Shown here: positions 53,095 to 62,799 of the stretch, one piece after another
Numbering within the stretch: the first letter of the stretch is position 1
How the letters are laid out: each line of letters starts with the position of its first letter
Assembly: GCA_022605955.1 (NCBI GenBank)
Contig: JAKCOZ010000105.1
Coordinates: 930,001 to 994,000, forward strand
Source of the DNA: Rallus limicola
Lineage: Eukaryota; Chordata; Aves; Gruiformes; Rallidae
Length of the DNA: 64,000 bases
Direction: 5' to 3'
Program-made: the position numbers and the translations under genes
Notes under the pieces: generated by a model
The model's database searches: none
The model's input: only the letters and a program-made list of their open reading frames with translations
What the model was told of the DNA's origin: nothing

Positions 53095-53290
53095 CCCACC
53101 CGGCCCCTTAATAAACACCGCCGAGAATTGTCCTTATACTTTGTAAATATTGGATTAGCTTTTCATTGACCGGCTCTCTTGAAAAGACCCGAAAAATCCA
53201 CACCGGTTCCAAACTAAGCCAAACAGTCAATAGGTGACGAAAGTAAGTTATTTCCAGGGCTTAACGGGGCTTCCAGCTCATTATCAGGTT
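53095..53290. promoter_or_regulatory. Candidate conserved noncoding block
   Basis: AT-rich words CCTTAATAAACACC, TAAATATTGGATTAGC, TTTTCATTGACC and ACAGTCAATAGG lie between two CpG-rich stretches. The strong contrast suggests a constrained element. Confidence 0.35.
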
Positions 53291-53324
53291 ATCTGGGGCG
53301 CCGGAGGAGTTTCTTCCCTGCAAA

Positions 53325-53520
53325 GGGGCGGAGGAAGGGGGAAGAAGAGGAGGGGGGGAAGGAAAGGGGGGGAAAAGAGGGAGAAAGAAGGAAAGGGGAA
53401 AAAAAGAGGGAGAAAGAAGGGGGGTGGGGGGTGGGGAGAGGGCGAAGGGGCAGGGGGAAGAAGGAGGGAGAAGGAAAGGGGGGAAAAGAATGAGAAAGAA
53501 GGAAGGGAGAGGAATCGGAG
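53325..53520 (+). repeat. Polypurine tract
   Basis: About 190 bases of nearly pure A/G ([17 protein letters not shown] words), capable of triplex or H-DNA structures. Confidence 0.9.
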
Positions 53521-53934
53521 GGGCCTGAAGGCCGGGCTCAGCTTCTCAGCCGCCCCGAGCAAGCAGCCGGTTGTACCTCAAATCGCGATCCGCAGAGCGT
53601 GTCGCGATACAAACCCGACCGGCGACTCTCGCGGCGAGAGGCTAGCCGGGGGGGGCGGGCGAGCAGCGGGACCCAGGGCCGGCAGCGGGGCAAACGGCGC
53701 GGGGGCTGCTGCCAAAACTGCCGTCGGGGCGGGGGTGGGGGCCGGAGCGGCCGGAGCCCCGGTGAAGCCTTCTCTCCGGTCTCTCCCCTCTTGTCTCGGC
53801 GCTGCGGGTCTGCTCCGGCACCGGATCCGCTCCAACGCCCCCGCGCAGCGCTGCGCACCCCCCTGCCCCTGTCTGGGGTGCTGAAAGTGTCAGGGATAGA
53901 TGGGCTGGGGAGGGGTCCCTTTTTGCCTTCCCCC

Positions 53935-54275
53935 CTTTCTCTCTCTCTGTCTTTTTTCTTTTTTTTCGTTTGTTATTTTCCGGTTTCTTTTTCCTTTATA
54001 CTTTTTCATCTTCTTTATTTTCATCTTGCCGTTTTTTCCTTTATTCGTTTTTCTCTTTTTTTCCTTGTTTCCTTTTTCCTTTTTTCCCTTCTTTTTTCAT
54101 TTTCCCCTTCTTCTTTGCCTCCTTCTTTTTTTCTTCCGGTTTTTGTTTTTCTTATTTTTTCCTTCCTGATTGTTTGGTTTTTTTTTCCTTTTTTTTTTAT
54201 GTTGGCCTCCCTTTCTTTCTCCCTCCCCCCCCCTTTCCTCCCTCCCCACCCCCCCTTTTCCCCTCCTCCCCACGG
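53935..54275 (+). repeat. Polypyrimidine tract
   Basis: About 340 bases dominated by T and C (TTTTCCTTTTTCCC-type words). It is complementary in kind to the purine tract 400 bases upstream. Confidence 0.9.
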
Positions 54276-54719
54276 CCTGCCTTGCACAACGCGGACCCAC
54301 AAGAAAGAGCCGTTTCTCCGGGGGAGAAGCGGGACGTGCCAGCCCGCCGCGCGGTACGGCCGGGCCGCGGAGGGAGGGAGCCGGGCCGCGGAGGGAGGGA
54401 GACAGCCCGCATCCCATTACCGGCCCTGAATGCCGCCTTGTTCTGCCGCCGCCGCAGCCTCCGCGCCGTGCGGGAGCTGGGCTGGCGGCGCCCGGTGCTT
54501 TACGGGGGAGATGCGCTTGGGTCCTTGGGGAGAGAAGGGTGGGGGGGCGGGGGGTGGGGGGAAGTCTAATTTCCTGTGAAACGAGAGAGAAACTTGTCAG
54601 CGGGAACTGGGAGAAGAGGAGGGCCTCTGTTAGGCTTCAAAGAGAGAGGGAGAGAGGGGAGAGAGGGAGAGAAAGAGAGAGGGATTCTTTTTCCTTGGTC
54701 CCGTCCCCGTTCCCCCCCC

Positions 54720-54755
54720 CCTTTTTTTTTTCTTTTTTTTTTTTTTTTTTTTTTC
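54720..54755 (+). repeat. Poly-T run
   Basis: About 35 bases of T with a single C interruption, preceded by a C run. Confidence 0.9.
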
Positions 54756-54764
54756 CAGAATAGA

Positions 54765-54985
54765 TATAGCACGAATTTTTAATTCGTCTTTCTTTCACAG
54801 ACAACAATGCTGGTTTTGAAAGCTGGGCACAATTTGGGTTTTGTGAGGGGTCCCCCGGCCCAGCTGGCCATATGGGATACAACATGTAGAACATGCCTAA
54901 CAATGAGCACGAGTGACAGCCCTAACAAAACGCAAAGGACACTGCTCCCTGACTCCGAGATGGACTGCCTCCCATAAACGAATTG
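54765..54985. promoter_or_regulatory. Candidate regulatory block with hairpin and SOX words
   Basis: It contains an inverted repeat ACGAATT-TTT-AATTCGT (54771-54787), ACAACAATGC and CTAACAATGAGC (SOX-type), and GGCCATATGGG. The block is 2.3 kb downstream of the NKX2-2 poly(A) region. Function is inferred. Confidence 0.35.
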
Positions 54986-55139
54986 AATGGCCCTAAAAAG
55001 AAGGGACGGGGACGGAGGGGAGCGGGGGGGTGGGGGGAGGCAGGCACAGGGAAGGGGGGCTCATGCCCTCCCAAAACTGTCTCTCCTCTTTTTTTTTCTT
55101 CCTCTTCTCCCCCTCCCCGGGCCGGCCCAGCCCTGGCCG

Positions 55140-55325
55140 CCTTTGCCTCCGTCTCTTTAATATGCACGCCTCTAACATGCTCACCTCCCTGCCTCCCCCA
55201 TTGTGCTGTTTTGTGAAGTCTACTGTATATTGTGCAAAGATAGACTGCCCGGAGCTGGCCCGGCAGCATGGGAGATATAAGGCCACGGAGGTTAGGGCCA
55301 CACAACTGGTTTTATAGACTTAGCG
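55140..55325. promoter_or_regulatory. Candidate conserved noncoding block
   Basis: A low-repeat block with CTTTAATATGCACGCC, CATTGTGCTGTTTTGTG, TTGTGCAAAGATAGAC and GAGATATAAGGCC words, flanked by purine-rich tracts. Inferred only. Confidence 0.3.
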
Positions 55326-55439
55326 CAGCCTGGGGGGAAAAGAGAGGGGGGGGGGGGGGGGGGAAGAGAGAGAGAGAGAAAAAAGTGACATTTTCCCTTC
55401 TCCTCCTGGCTGGGGCTTGCGGGGGGGAAAACCCTCACA

Positions 55440-57040
55440 CGGCTGTGTGCCCCCCGCAGCTGGGGCGGGGGTCTGAGACCCCGGCGGAGCCTCCCCGGGC
55501 TGGACAGCGGGCTCCTCCGCCTGCTCGGCTGGCTCCGTCCCCCGGTGGATCAGCCGGGGCTGCTGCGCCGCATCGCTCCGCCGGTGCGCGGGGCAGGTTA
55601 CCGGCGCCGTCCCCGCCGCGAAGCCGGGCAGCTCCCCGGCCTCGGGCGGTACCGGTACGGGCTCGCCCGACGGGGAGGGACAAGAAAAGAGGAAGGAAAC
55701 GGGGGGAAAAAAAAAAATCAATGAAAAAGCGGAGAAGGAAACGCAAACAGCCCGGCCGCGGCGCGGAAGGCTGTGCCCGAGGCCGTGGGGCCGGCGGAGG
55801 CTGCGCCGGGGCGGAGAGGAGCGCAGAAGCACGGCGGGACCGGGTGCCGGTCATCCCTTTGCTTCGGGCGTTGGGCTGAACCGGCTGGGCCCCGCTTGGC
55901 CCCGACGGGACGGGACGGGGAGGGGCGGGCGCTGCCCCAGGCCCGGCCCTGTCACACCGCCCAAGCCCGGTTTGTTCGGGCCTTTTTAAAAAAATGTATT
56001 TTCAAAGCACCTTTTCCATCCTAAAAATGGCCGGGGATTGCGGGGGAGAGCGCGCGGCTGCCCCGGCTGCATCCAGACCCGCTCCGAGCCGGGGATGCGC
56101 CTGCCGAAACCGGCCCCACCTTCACCCGGCCGGGCTCGGTCCCCGTGTCACCCCGGCCGAGCCGCCCGGCCTGCCCCTGCCCAGCTCCGCCTGGCTTCTC
56201 CCTCGGGCCCTTCTTTTTTTTCTGGGGGGGAGCAGTAGCTGCCCCAGCCGTTAACCCTTTCCTGAGCCGTCGGCGCATCCCCCGAAGTTTCCGCTCTCCC
56301 TTTCCCCGTACAAACGGCCCCGGGTAGGGGCTGAGGTGATGCTGGTATCCAAAAACTCCTCGGCCGGAGGGCCCCAGCTGCACGGAGGGGTATGAAAGCA
56401 CAGTCACAGATATAAAATAATTCTTTTCACATACACCCCCCTCTGTTTTTCCGCCGAGTCCGGGGGTGGCGGAGCAGCCGTGCCCCTTAAAAACAAAAAA
56501 ATAAAGAAAAAAGAAAAATTTTAAAAAGGGGAAAAACCCGTTTTCTCCTGAAAAAAGAAAAAAGAAAAAAAAAAAGAAGTTTCGGGAGCGGCGGGGTGGA
56601 GGTTGTGCTCGGCCGTGTCTCCAGCCCCACGCAGGGCTGAGCCCGGCCGACGCGGCGCCCGCCGATGCGCGGAGGCGGCCGCGGGCACCGGCCGCACCGA
56701 GAAGACGAACAAAACCGGTTGGTCGTTGTTACCGGTTCCTTCTCTTTTTTTAAATCTTTTTCTCTTTTTTTTCCTTTTCTTTTTCCCAGCCCCGAAGCAC
56801 AGGTTGGGGCTGGGGTTTTGTTTTTTGGGTTTGTTTGGAGTTTAGGGGTTGGTTTTTTTTTTCCCCCAATTAAAATTCGCACCGAAATCTCTCAAGCCCG
56901 AGTTCGGCTCGGAGAGGGCGGCGGTGAGCGGGGGCAGGGGGGCGATTGTTGTTGCTCTGCGGTTCTTTCTCCTCCGCTCCCGGCCGCTCGGGAAGGCTCC
57001 TGCGCCAACCCCAAACGAGATAAACCAAAACTAAAGCCCC
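55440..57040. other. CpG-rich stretch downstream of NKX2-2
   Basis: Alternating CpG islands and A-rich runs (near 55707 and 56500-56577) with no recognised gene. This is probably part of the extended NKX2-2 CpG domain. Confidence 0.5.
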
Positions 57041-57245
57041 GGCTGCCGCTCACGGCCGCGGTGGTCGGAACGAGATGTAAAAATACCCCCACTGTTAGTT
57101 GTCGGGGGGGTACACGGGGCTGAAAACTGCCCTGGAAAAGGGTGGGGGGGCGACGGGCATCTCCGTGTCGGGGTGCCCTGCGCGGCCGCGGCGCTCCGCG
57201 CCACGCGCATCCCTCACAAAACCACAGGAGCAGCGGGGGGGGGAT

Positions 57246-57304
57246 TTTATTCTTTATTTTTTTTTTTTTAATTGTGACGACCACCCTCCCCCCTCCCTTT
57301 TATT
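57246..57304 (-). terminator. NKX2-2: NKX2-2 poly(A) signal cluster
   Basis: Three AATAAA hexamers on the - strand (57299-57304, 57253-57258, 57246-57251) lie about 390-450 bases after the stop codon. Confidence 0.6.
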
Positions 57305-57693
57305 TTAGTTGTAGGTAGACAGGACCACTCTGAATGGCGCAAAAAATTCTGTAAACAATGACGCACAAAAACACCTCCCCTCCCTTCCCCCCCCTCCCGC
57401 TCCCCCCGAAATGAAACCGAGACACCCCCCCCAAAACAAAACAAAAAAAAATAAAATGGAGGGGAAAAGAAACGGGAGAGGGGAAGAAACCCATAATAAT
57501 AATAATAATAATAGCAATAATAATAATAATAATAGCGTTTCCCTTTCCATTCCTTCCCCCGCAGTTTTGATTTTAGTTTTGGAGCATCAGTCTGTCTCCT
57601 CTCCCTCTACTCATCCTTCCTGGTTTTCCTCCTTTCTGAGCGGGTGCGGGGGTGCGGGCAGTGTGTGCGTGTGTGCGCGCTCCCCTCCAGCCC
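57290..57693 (-). other. NKX2-2: NKX2-2 3' UTR
   Basis: Untranslated sequence between the stop codon and the AATAAA cluster. It contains an (AAT)n microsatellite at 57493-57535. The 3' border is inferred from the signals. Confidence 0.6.
57493..57535. repeat. (AAT)n microsatellite in NKX2-2 3' UTR
   Basis: About 14 AAT units with one GC interruption. Confidence 0.95.
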
Positions 57694-58253
57694 TCACCAA
57701 GTCCACTGCTGAGCTTGTACCAAATGGTGTGCCGTGGGGTACTGGGGGTTGCTGGTAGCGCTGTACTGGGCGTTGTATTGCATATGCTGTAGAGACTGGG
57801 CGCTATAGGCGGAGAAGGGGATTCCCGTCTGGAAAGTCGCGGCTGCCAAGTCCTGAGCTTTGAGCGTGTGGCAGGGCTTGCCGTCCCTGACTAAGACCGG
57901 CACGGCCACCCGCCGCGGGGAGGGGAGAGGAGTCACTTCCATACCTTTCTCGGCCCGGGCCCGCTTCATCTTGTAGCGATGGTTCTGGAACCAGATCTTC
58001 ACCTGGGTGGGGGTGAGTCGGATCAGGCTGGCCAGGTGCTCCCGCTCGGGCGCCGACAGGTACCGCTGCTGCCGGAACCGCCGCTCCAGCTCGTAGGTCT
58101 GCGCCTTGGAGAAGAGCACCCTCCTCTTCCTCTTCTTCCCCGCGTCCCCGCCGCCCGCCGCTTCCTTCTCGTTGTCGGGCGACTCGTCGGCCGACGGCTC
58201 CGGTGACTTGGCGGAAGGGTCCTGGCCGCCGCCGCCGGCCGTCAGCCCGTGCA
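57694..58253 (-). CDS. NKX2-2: NKX2-2 coding exon 2 (homeodomain)
   Basis: 560 coding bases ending at a TGA stop (57694-57696). It completes a split Leu codon, then encodes [10 protein letters not shown], the homeodomain, the NK2-specific domain and the tail [19 protein letters not shown] ... QQWTW. Confidence 0.96.
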
Positions 58254-58898
58254 CTGCGGAGAGTCCGGCCGAGAGCGCCCGGTCAGCGGGGGAACGGGGG
58301 GTCTCTGTGTGTGTGTGTGGGGAGGGGGGGGATGTGGGGAGAGGGGGGCACCGCGCTGCGCGCCCCCCGCGTCCCTCCCGCCGCCCGGCCGCGCTGCCCG
58401 GCGCGGCTCTCCCCCGCCGTGGGGGTGCGGGGTGTGTGTGGGGGGGGGGTTGAGGATGGAGGCACCGTCCGGGGCTCGGCCAGCCGTGGAGAGCGGCGAA
58501 TGCCCCCCCCCCCCGCCCCCCCTTCCCCTCGGCTCCCGCCCCCCGCGGGAAGCCCCCGCGGGAGCGGGGCAGCTCGGCGGCGCGGCGCTGCCCCGTCCCC
58601 TTCCCCGTCCCTGTCCCCGCGGCGCTGCGCGGTACTCACGGGAGTATTGGATGCCCTCGGCGCTCGCCAGCCAACGCGTGTAGGGATTATCGCTATTATC
58701 ATAGAAAGGGTTCTTCAAAGGCAGCGTCTGAACAGTGTCCAAGGGGGTTTGTCCCAAAACTCCCGCTTTCTTGGGCGGCTCCGGCGCCTCGCTCTCTTCC
58801 TCGCCACCCTCCGCGGCGGAGCCGTCCTCATCGTTGGTGTCGGGGAGGTCCAAAATGTCCTTCACCGAAAAGCCCGTCTTTGTGTTGGTCAGAGACAT
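57694..58898 (-). CDS. NKX2-2: Homeobox protein Nkx-2.2 (two exons)
   Basis: NK2-class homeodomain transcription factor. In vertebrates it specifies Shh-dependent ventral (p3) neural progenitors, oligodendrocyte lineage cells and pancreatic endocrine cells, largely as a Groucho/TLE-recruiting repressor. Exons 58640-58898 and 57694-58253 join in phase to 272 residues; the human protein has 273. The TN/eh1 motif FSVKDILDL is at residues 10-18, and an acidic segment and [12 protein letters not shown] precede the homeodomain (127-186, with NHRY placing Tyr at position 54). The NK2-specific domain [18 protein letters not shown] is at 198-215, and the C-terminus LVQAQQWTW matches the family. It is flanked by its CpG island and upstream Shh-type motifs. 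Identity is very secure. Confidence 0.97.
58254..58639 (-). other. NKX2-2 intron (386 bp)
   Basis: GC-rich intron with GTGAGT and CCGCAG borders. It contains C-rich/G-rich runs and a short (GT)n at 58304-58320. Confidence 0.9.
58640..58898 (-). CDS. NKX2-2: NKX2-2 coding exon 1
   Basis: ATG at 58896-58898 begins [19 protein letters not shown]. The exon gives 86 codons plus one base, ending ...[12 protein letters not shown], with a GTGAGT donor on the - strand. Confidence 0.96.
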
Positions 58899-59480
58899 GT
58901 TCCGGCCAAATTTCGGGCAGGGAAGTTGGAGGAGCAGCTTCGCCGATCCGCCGTGTCACGGGCGCGGGCGCACACGCGGAGCTGTGAGCGCAACGCCGCG
59001 CACACGGCAGCCCCGGGGGGGTAGGGGGGGGGGGAGGCTGCGGGGCGGCGGCACGCGTGGAGGAGGCAATTAAAGGGGGGGGGGGGGAAGAGGAAAGGGA
59101 GGGGGAAAAAAAAAATATACAGAAAAATAAGCGAAGGGTTTTGTGCCAGAGGAGAAGCCGAGCCCACCGGTGGATGGATTTCTGCCGTGGTGGTTTCTAC
59201 GGGCTTGTTCTGCCACGGGGGAAATTCAGAGAGCGGGAGCAGCAGCTGGCTTCGGAAATAGTTTGTAACTCCAGGGGAAAGGGGGAAAGACACGCCAAGA
59301 AAAAAAAAATTAAAAAAAAAAAAAAAGATAAAAAATCCACCAAAAAAAAAAAAAAGAAAAAAAAGGAGAGGAAAAAAAAAAGGAGAAAAAAAAAAAAAAA
59401 GGAAGGAGGGGGAAAAAAAAAAATCACTTCTGGATCTTGCTTAAACAACCCGAACCCGTGCCTGCCGCTTGAAAAAACCG
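58899..59480 (-). other. NKX2-2: NKX2-2 5' UTR (inferred)
   Basis: The sequence between the start codon and the likely start site downstream of the TATA-like box at 59505. It contains a long A-rich tract (59300-59425 on +). Confidence 0.4.
59300..59425 (+). repeat. A-rich polypurine tract
   Basis: About 125 bases of A runs broken by G, seen on the + strand. It reads as poly-T rich on the NKX2-2 strand. Confidence 0.9.
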
Positions 59481-59504
59481 AGCCATTGCTGGAGCGAACA
59501 GTCC

Positions 59505-59514
59505 ATATAAGGCT
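59505..59514 (-). promoter_or_regulatory. TATA-like / CArG element of NKX2-2
   Basis: CCATATAAGG fits the CArG consensus CC(A/T)6GG and on the - strand reads CCTTATATGG, TATA-like. It lies about 610 bases upstream of the start codon and could fix the transcription start near 59,480. Confidence 0.45.
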
Positions 59515-59576
59515 GGTCCCCACACATGAACCTGCCGAGAGGAGGGAGAAAAAAAAATACATTAAACCCGGGAAAG

Positions 59577-59680
59577 GTTGGCCACGTGTGGGCGGGTCTT
59601 GGAAGTCAAGTGGATGAAGACAGTGTTTGCAGATGTGAAATTGCGGGTTTGGGGCGAGCTCCGAGCTTCCACCATTGGTG
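59577..59680 (-). promoter_or_regulatory. NKX2-2 proximal promoter motif cluster
   Basis: It holds an E-box (CACGTG), a GC-box (GTGGGCGGG), an NKX2 word TCAAGTGG at 59606-59613 and a reverse CCAAT box (CCATTGG, 59672-59678). The arrangement upstream of the TATA-like box supports a promoter. Factor occupancy is inferred. Confidence 0.45.
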
Positions 59681-59737
59681 ATGAGTGGTATAACGTGTCA
59701 GTTAATTACCGGCGTGGGGAGGGCCCTTCCGCGGGTG

Positions 59738-59760
59738 CGTGCGTGTGTGTGTGTGTGTGT
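59738..59760. repeat. (GT)n microsatellite
   Basis: About ten GT units preceded by GTGCGTGC. Confidence 0.9.
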
Positions 59761-60119
59761 CAGCGAGAGAGGGAGGGTGTGATTTTTCCCTTTTTTTTTT
59801 TTCCCCCTTTTTTTTTTTTTTTTAAACACAGTATTTACATACAAAGAGCCCCGCACCAGCCCGATATTCTGCGCTCTCCAAAGTGTGTTTCCCCCCCGAT
59901 TGCTCGGGAAGCAGAGGGAGGGAGGGAAAGGGCTGGGGGGGGGGGATAAAGGGATAAATAGATGTATTTTAAAAATAAATAAATAAATAGGGAGGGTGTG
60001 GGTGTGCTAAGAAGCGAGGGAGGCTGCGTGCGCGGTTTCCCACCCCTCCCGCGGGCGCGCAGGCTGCGCGGGAGGGGTGGGGGACGCGCTGAAAGCCCCG
60101 CGCGGGACGGAAACGAGAG

Positions 60120-60300
60120 GCGGCTCAGATGGCAAGAGACCAACTTATCTAAACCGCCTAGGTCAATATTTTGGTTGAGGCTTAGGGATGAACGCTGGAA
60201 ATTAAACAGCGAGTAATTGATTCTAGTTTGCTCCGAAATTAACCGAACTGGCAAAACGCGATCGTCAGTCACGACCCGGCGAGATCCGGGAGGTGATTAC
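60120..60300. promoter_or_regulatory. Candidate conserved upstream block of NKX2-2
   Basis: AT-balanced words CCAACTTATCTAAACC, GTCAATATTTTGG, GAGTAATTGATTC and CGAAATTAACCG lie between GC-rich flanks, about 0.7 kb upstream of the promoter. Regulatory role is inferred. Confidence 0.35.
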
Positions 60301-60308
60301 TTGGGGCG

Positions 60309-60342
60309 GGGTGAGGGGGGGGGCGGGGGGGGGGGGGGGCTT
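60309..60342 (+). repeat. Poly-G tract
   Basis: About 33 bases dominated by G, including a run of about 15. G-quadruplex forming and assembly-sensitive. Confidence 0.85.
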
Positions 60343-61199
60343 TGTTTGAAGAGGTCTCATTGATTTCGCCTCCTTCTTCCAAGGGAATAAAACCCAACCC
60401 GTTTGGTTGATTTAACGGGCCGGAGCCCAGCGGACTTTCACATACGAGCGAATTATTAATAATGTATTTTTAATTATTATCTTTTTTTTTTTCTTTTTTA
60501 ATTTATTTCTCCCAGGGCCCGGGAGAGGAGGGGAATAAAGAAGGGGCTGCTCTTCCGAAAGGACGCTTTGGGAAGGCCGGATCTCCAGGTGTCACAGACA
60601 AGGCGCCGGCAGCCGCAGAGCCCCGCAGCATCCCCCGGCCCCGGGTACCCGCGGATGCGGTGCGGAGCTGCGCGGCCGCGGAGACTCCCCCGCGTCCCTC
60701 TCTCCGCCTCCCCGCACTGCAGACCGCTCCCCCCCACCCCCTCCCCAACTTCTCTCCCTCCTCTATCCGCCGCCAACTTTTATTTCCATTTTCCTTCTCC
60801 CTGCTCTTCCCTGATGCCCCCGAGGACCCTGGGCCGTACGCACTCTCGCCGCCGCGGCCCGGACCTTCTTCCCCTTCCCCTTCCTCTTCCCTTTCCCCTT
60901 TCCTCGAACCGCCCCGCAGCCGGAGCCCGGCGCGGGACGGGCTTGTACGTGGGGGATGAGGGTGGGGTGCGGGGGTGGGGGCTGCGGTCTGGGAAAGGGC
61001 TTCTCGCCGCCGCCCCTAATTCTGGGAAAGAAAAGTTGGCCGAGTTTCTCTTCCAAGGAGGAGGGAGCGGTGGTGGGAAGAGGAGGAAGATGGGCCCTCA
61101 GACACCCTCCTATTCGCCGACCAGCGCATTCGCACCTTCTCCTCCTCTCCCAGCCCGCTCCCCCCCATCTTTCCTCCCCCAGCCCCCAGCCTGCCTCCC

Positions 61200-61256
61200 A
61201 TAAAGTATGTGATGTGGCTGACAATGCCCAGGGATTTTCCCCCCACCACCCTTTTT

Positions 61257-61291
<35 letters not shown>

Positions 61292-61580
61292 CGAGCCCCT
61301 GAGCACATCCTGGGTGGTCGGACCCGCGCAAACACAAATACAACCCTATGGCTAAGCTGGAAACAATGTCCGCAATGTAGACAAATGTCCGGCTTCTGTT
61401 GGAACCCTTTGTCTCGGCGCAGTTTTTGCATTTATTTCAGTGGCGAAATAATACGTGATTGACGCCCTCTTTCAATGTGTCCTAACTGTTGGGAATAAAT
61501 CTGAGGTTGTTCCTAGTTGTCATGGTATTCAACCGCACTCAATGGCTATCTCTTCATCCATTTCGGAGTCCTTCCTCGAT
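61200..61580 (-). promoter_or_regulatory. Candidate Shh-responsive NKX2-2 enhancer
   Basis: It contains an exact GLI consensus TGGGTGGTC (61311-61319). Within the next 110 bases are a FOXA-like GCAAACAC, SOX-type AAACAATG and a TCF-like CCTTTGTCT. Mouse Nkx2.2 is known to have a GLI- and TCF-bound module about 2 kb upstream. The position here, about 1.8 kb upstream of the inferred start, fits. Orthology is inferred and was not aligned. Confidence 0.6.
61260..61288 (+). repeat. Poly-T run inside enhancer candidate
   Basis: An uninterrupted run of about 29 T immediately upstream of the GLI site. Confidence 0.95.
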
Positions 61581-61799
61581 ATCGAGGGAACCCCCTTCGG
61601 GCGGGCGTACCTCCTCCCCCCCCCTCCTCCCCCTTTCCCCCTCCCCCCCCCCTCCTCCCCCTTTCCCCCCCGCTTCCCTTTCCCCGGGGGGAAGGAGGGG
61701 CTTGGGACACGCACCAGACATAGAGCTTTAATTTCCAGCGAATCTCGGCCTTATCGATTGATTTATTCCCCCCCGCATCCCCAGACAACCCCCCCCCCC

Positions 61800-62600
61800 T
61801 CCTCTGCCCCCCGGCTCGACCTGCCCGGAGCGGGGGAGGCGGCGGCGTTTGGCTGGGATGGGGCAGGATGGGGGGTTAATTCCTTCCCGCCGCGGCAAGC
61901 GGGGGCTGGGGAGGGGGGGTGGGTGTGTGGAACGGGGGCGAGCAGCCGTAATAGCAGCGACAATCGCGACAGCGGCAGGACGACGATACGAGGTGTCGAA
62001 TTAAAGAACCCCGGGAACAGCCAAACCGGGGCGGGGCGGGCAGAGCATCTCCGGGGCTAGGCGGCCCGATTCGGGCGGGCAGCTCCGCTCCTCGGGCCGG
62101 GGTGAAGAGCCATCATCCTCATCCTCCTCCTCGTCATCAAATAATAATAATAGTAACAATAGCAATACCACCACCACCACCACCACCACCACGCCACTCG
62201 AACCCAAACAGATGCTCAAATGCCACAACACGGGCTGAGCGTCCTGAAAACCCTTCGCGATGTGGGGACCGACGGCGGCGGGAGCGGGGGATGGATGCCC
62301 GGGGAGGGGGGCGGCCGGGCCGTGCAGCCGCCCTAAGGTGGGCACGGCCCGGGGGTCGCCGCGAGGGGGGTCCCGGCCCCGTGGGAGGCTCGGCCGGGCC
62401 CCGGCACCACCTGAGAGGTAAAGCTTTTCCCAGGGCGCTGCCGGCCCGTCGGCCCTCGGGGAACAATGGTCCCTTGTGGGGGCACAAAGCCCCGGGGGCC
62501 GCGGCCCCCTCCCCACTCCTCCCCGCGGCCCGGTAGCGCGGGGGAGAGGGGAGGGGGTGTCCCACTCGCGGGGACAAAACTGAGGGGCGAGGCCGCTGTC
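61800..62600. other. CpG-rich upstream region
   Basis: CpG-dense sequence with an AAT run (62139-62152) and a (CCA)n run (62167-62192). No gene is recognised. Confidence 0.5.
62167..62192. repeat. (CCA)n microsatellite
   Basis: About nine perfect trinucleotide units. Confidence 0.95.
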
Positions 62601-62632
62601 CATCCGCACCGAGCGAGCTGCCCGGGGCGCCG

Positions 62633-62683
62633 TGACGTCACCGGCAGGGATGACGTAAGAGCCACTCAGGCCTTTTGACGTCA
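62633..62683. promoter_or_regulatory. Cluster of three CRE motifs
   Basis: TGACGTCA occurs at 62633-62640 and 62676-62683, with TGACGTAA between them at 62651-62658, all in a CpG island. Full CREs near CpG islands are typical of CREB/ATF-bound promoters. A divergent noncoding transcript upstream of NKX2-2 is a plausible target. Confidence 0.55.
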
Positions 62684-62799
62684 GGAGGGGTCGCCGGGTC
62701 GGGGCGCAGCCTTCCCTTCCTCTCCTCTTCCCCGTGCACGTAGACGCGCTGCATTGGGGAGGGTAAAAACCCGACGGCTATCGCGACAGGGCCGGTCGG

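Noticed and set aside
51807..53099. 430-codon - strand frame
   Set aside because: Lies in a CpG island with open frames on both strands, low-complexity Pro/Arg composition and no domain.
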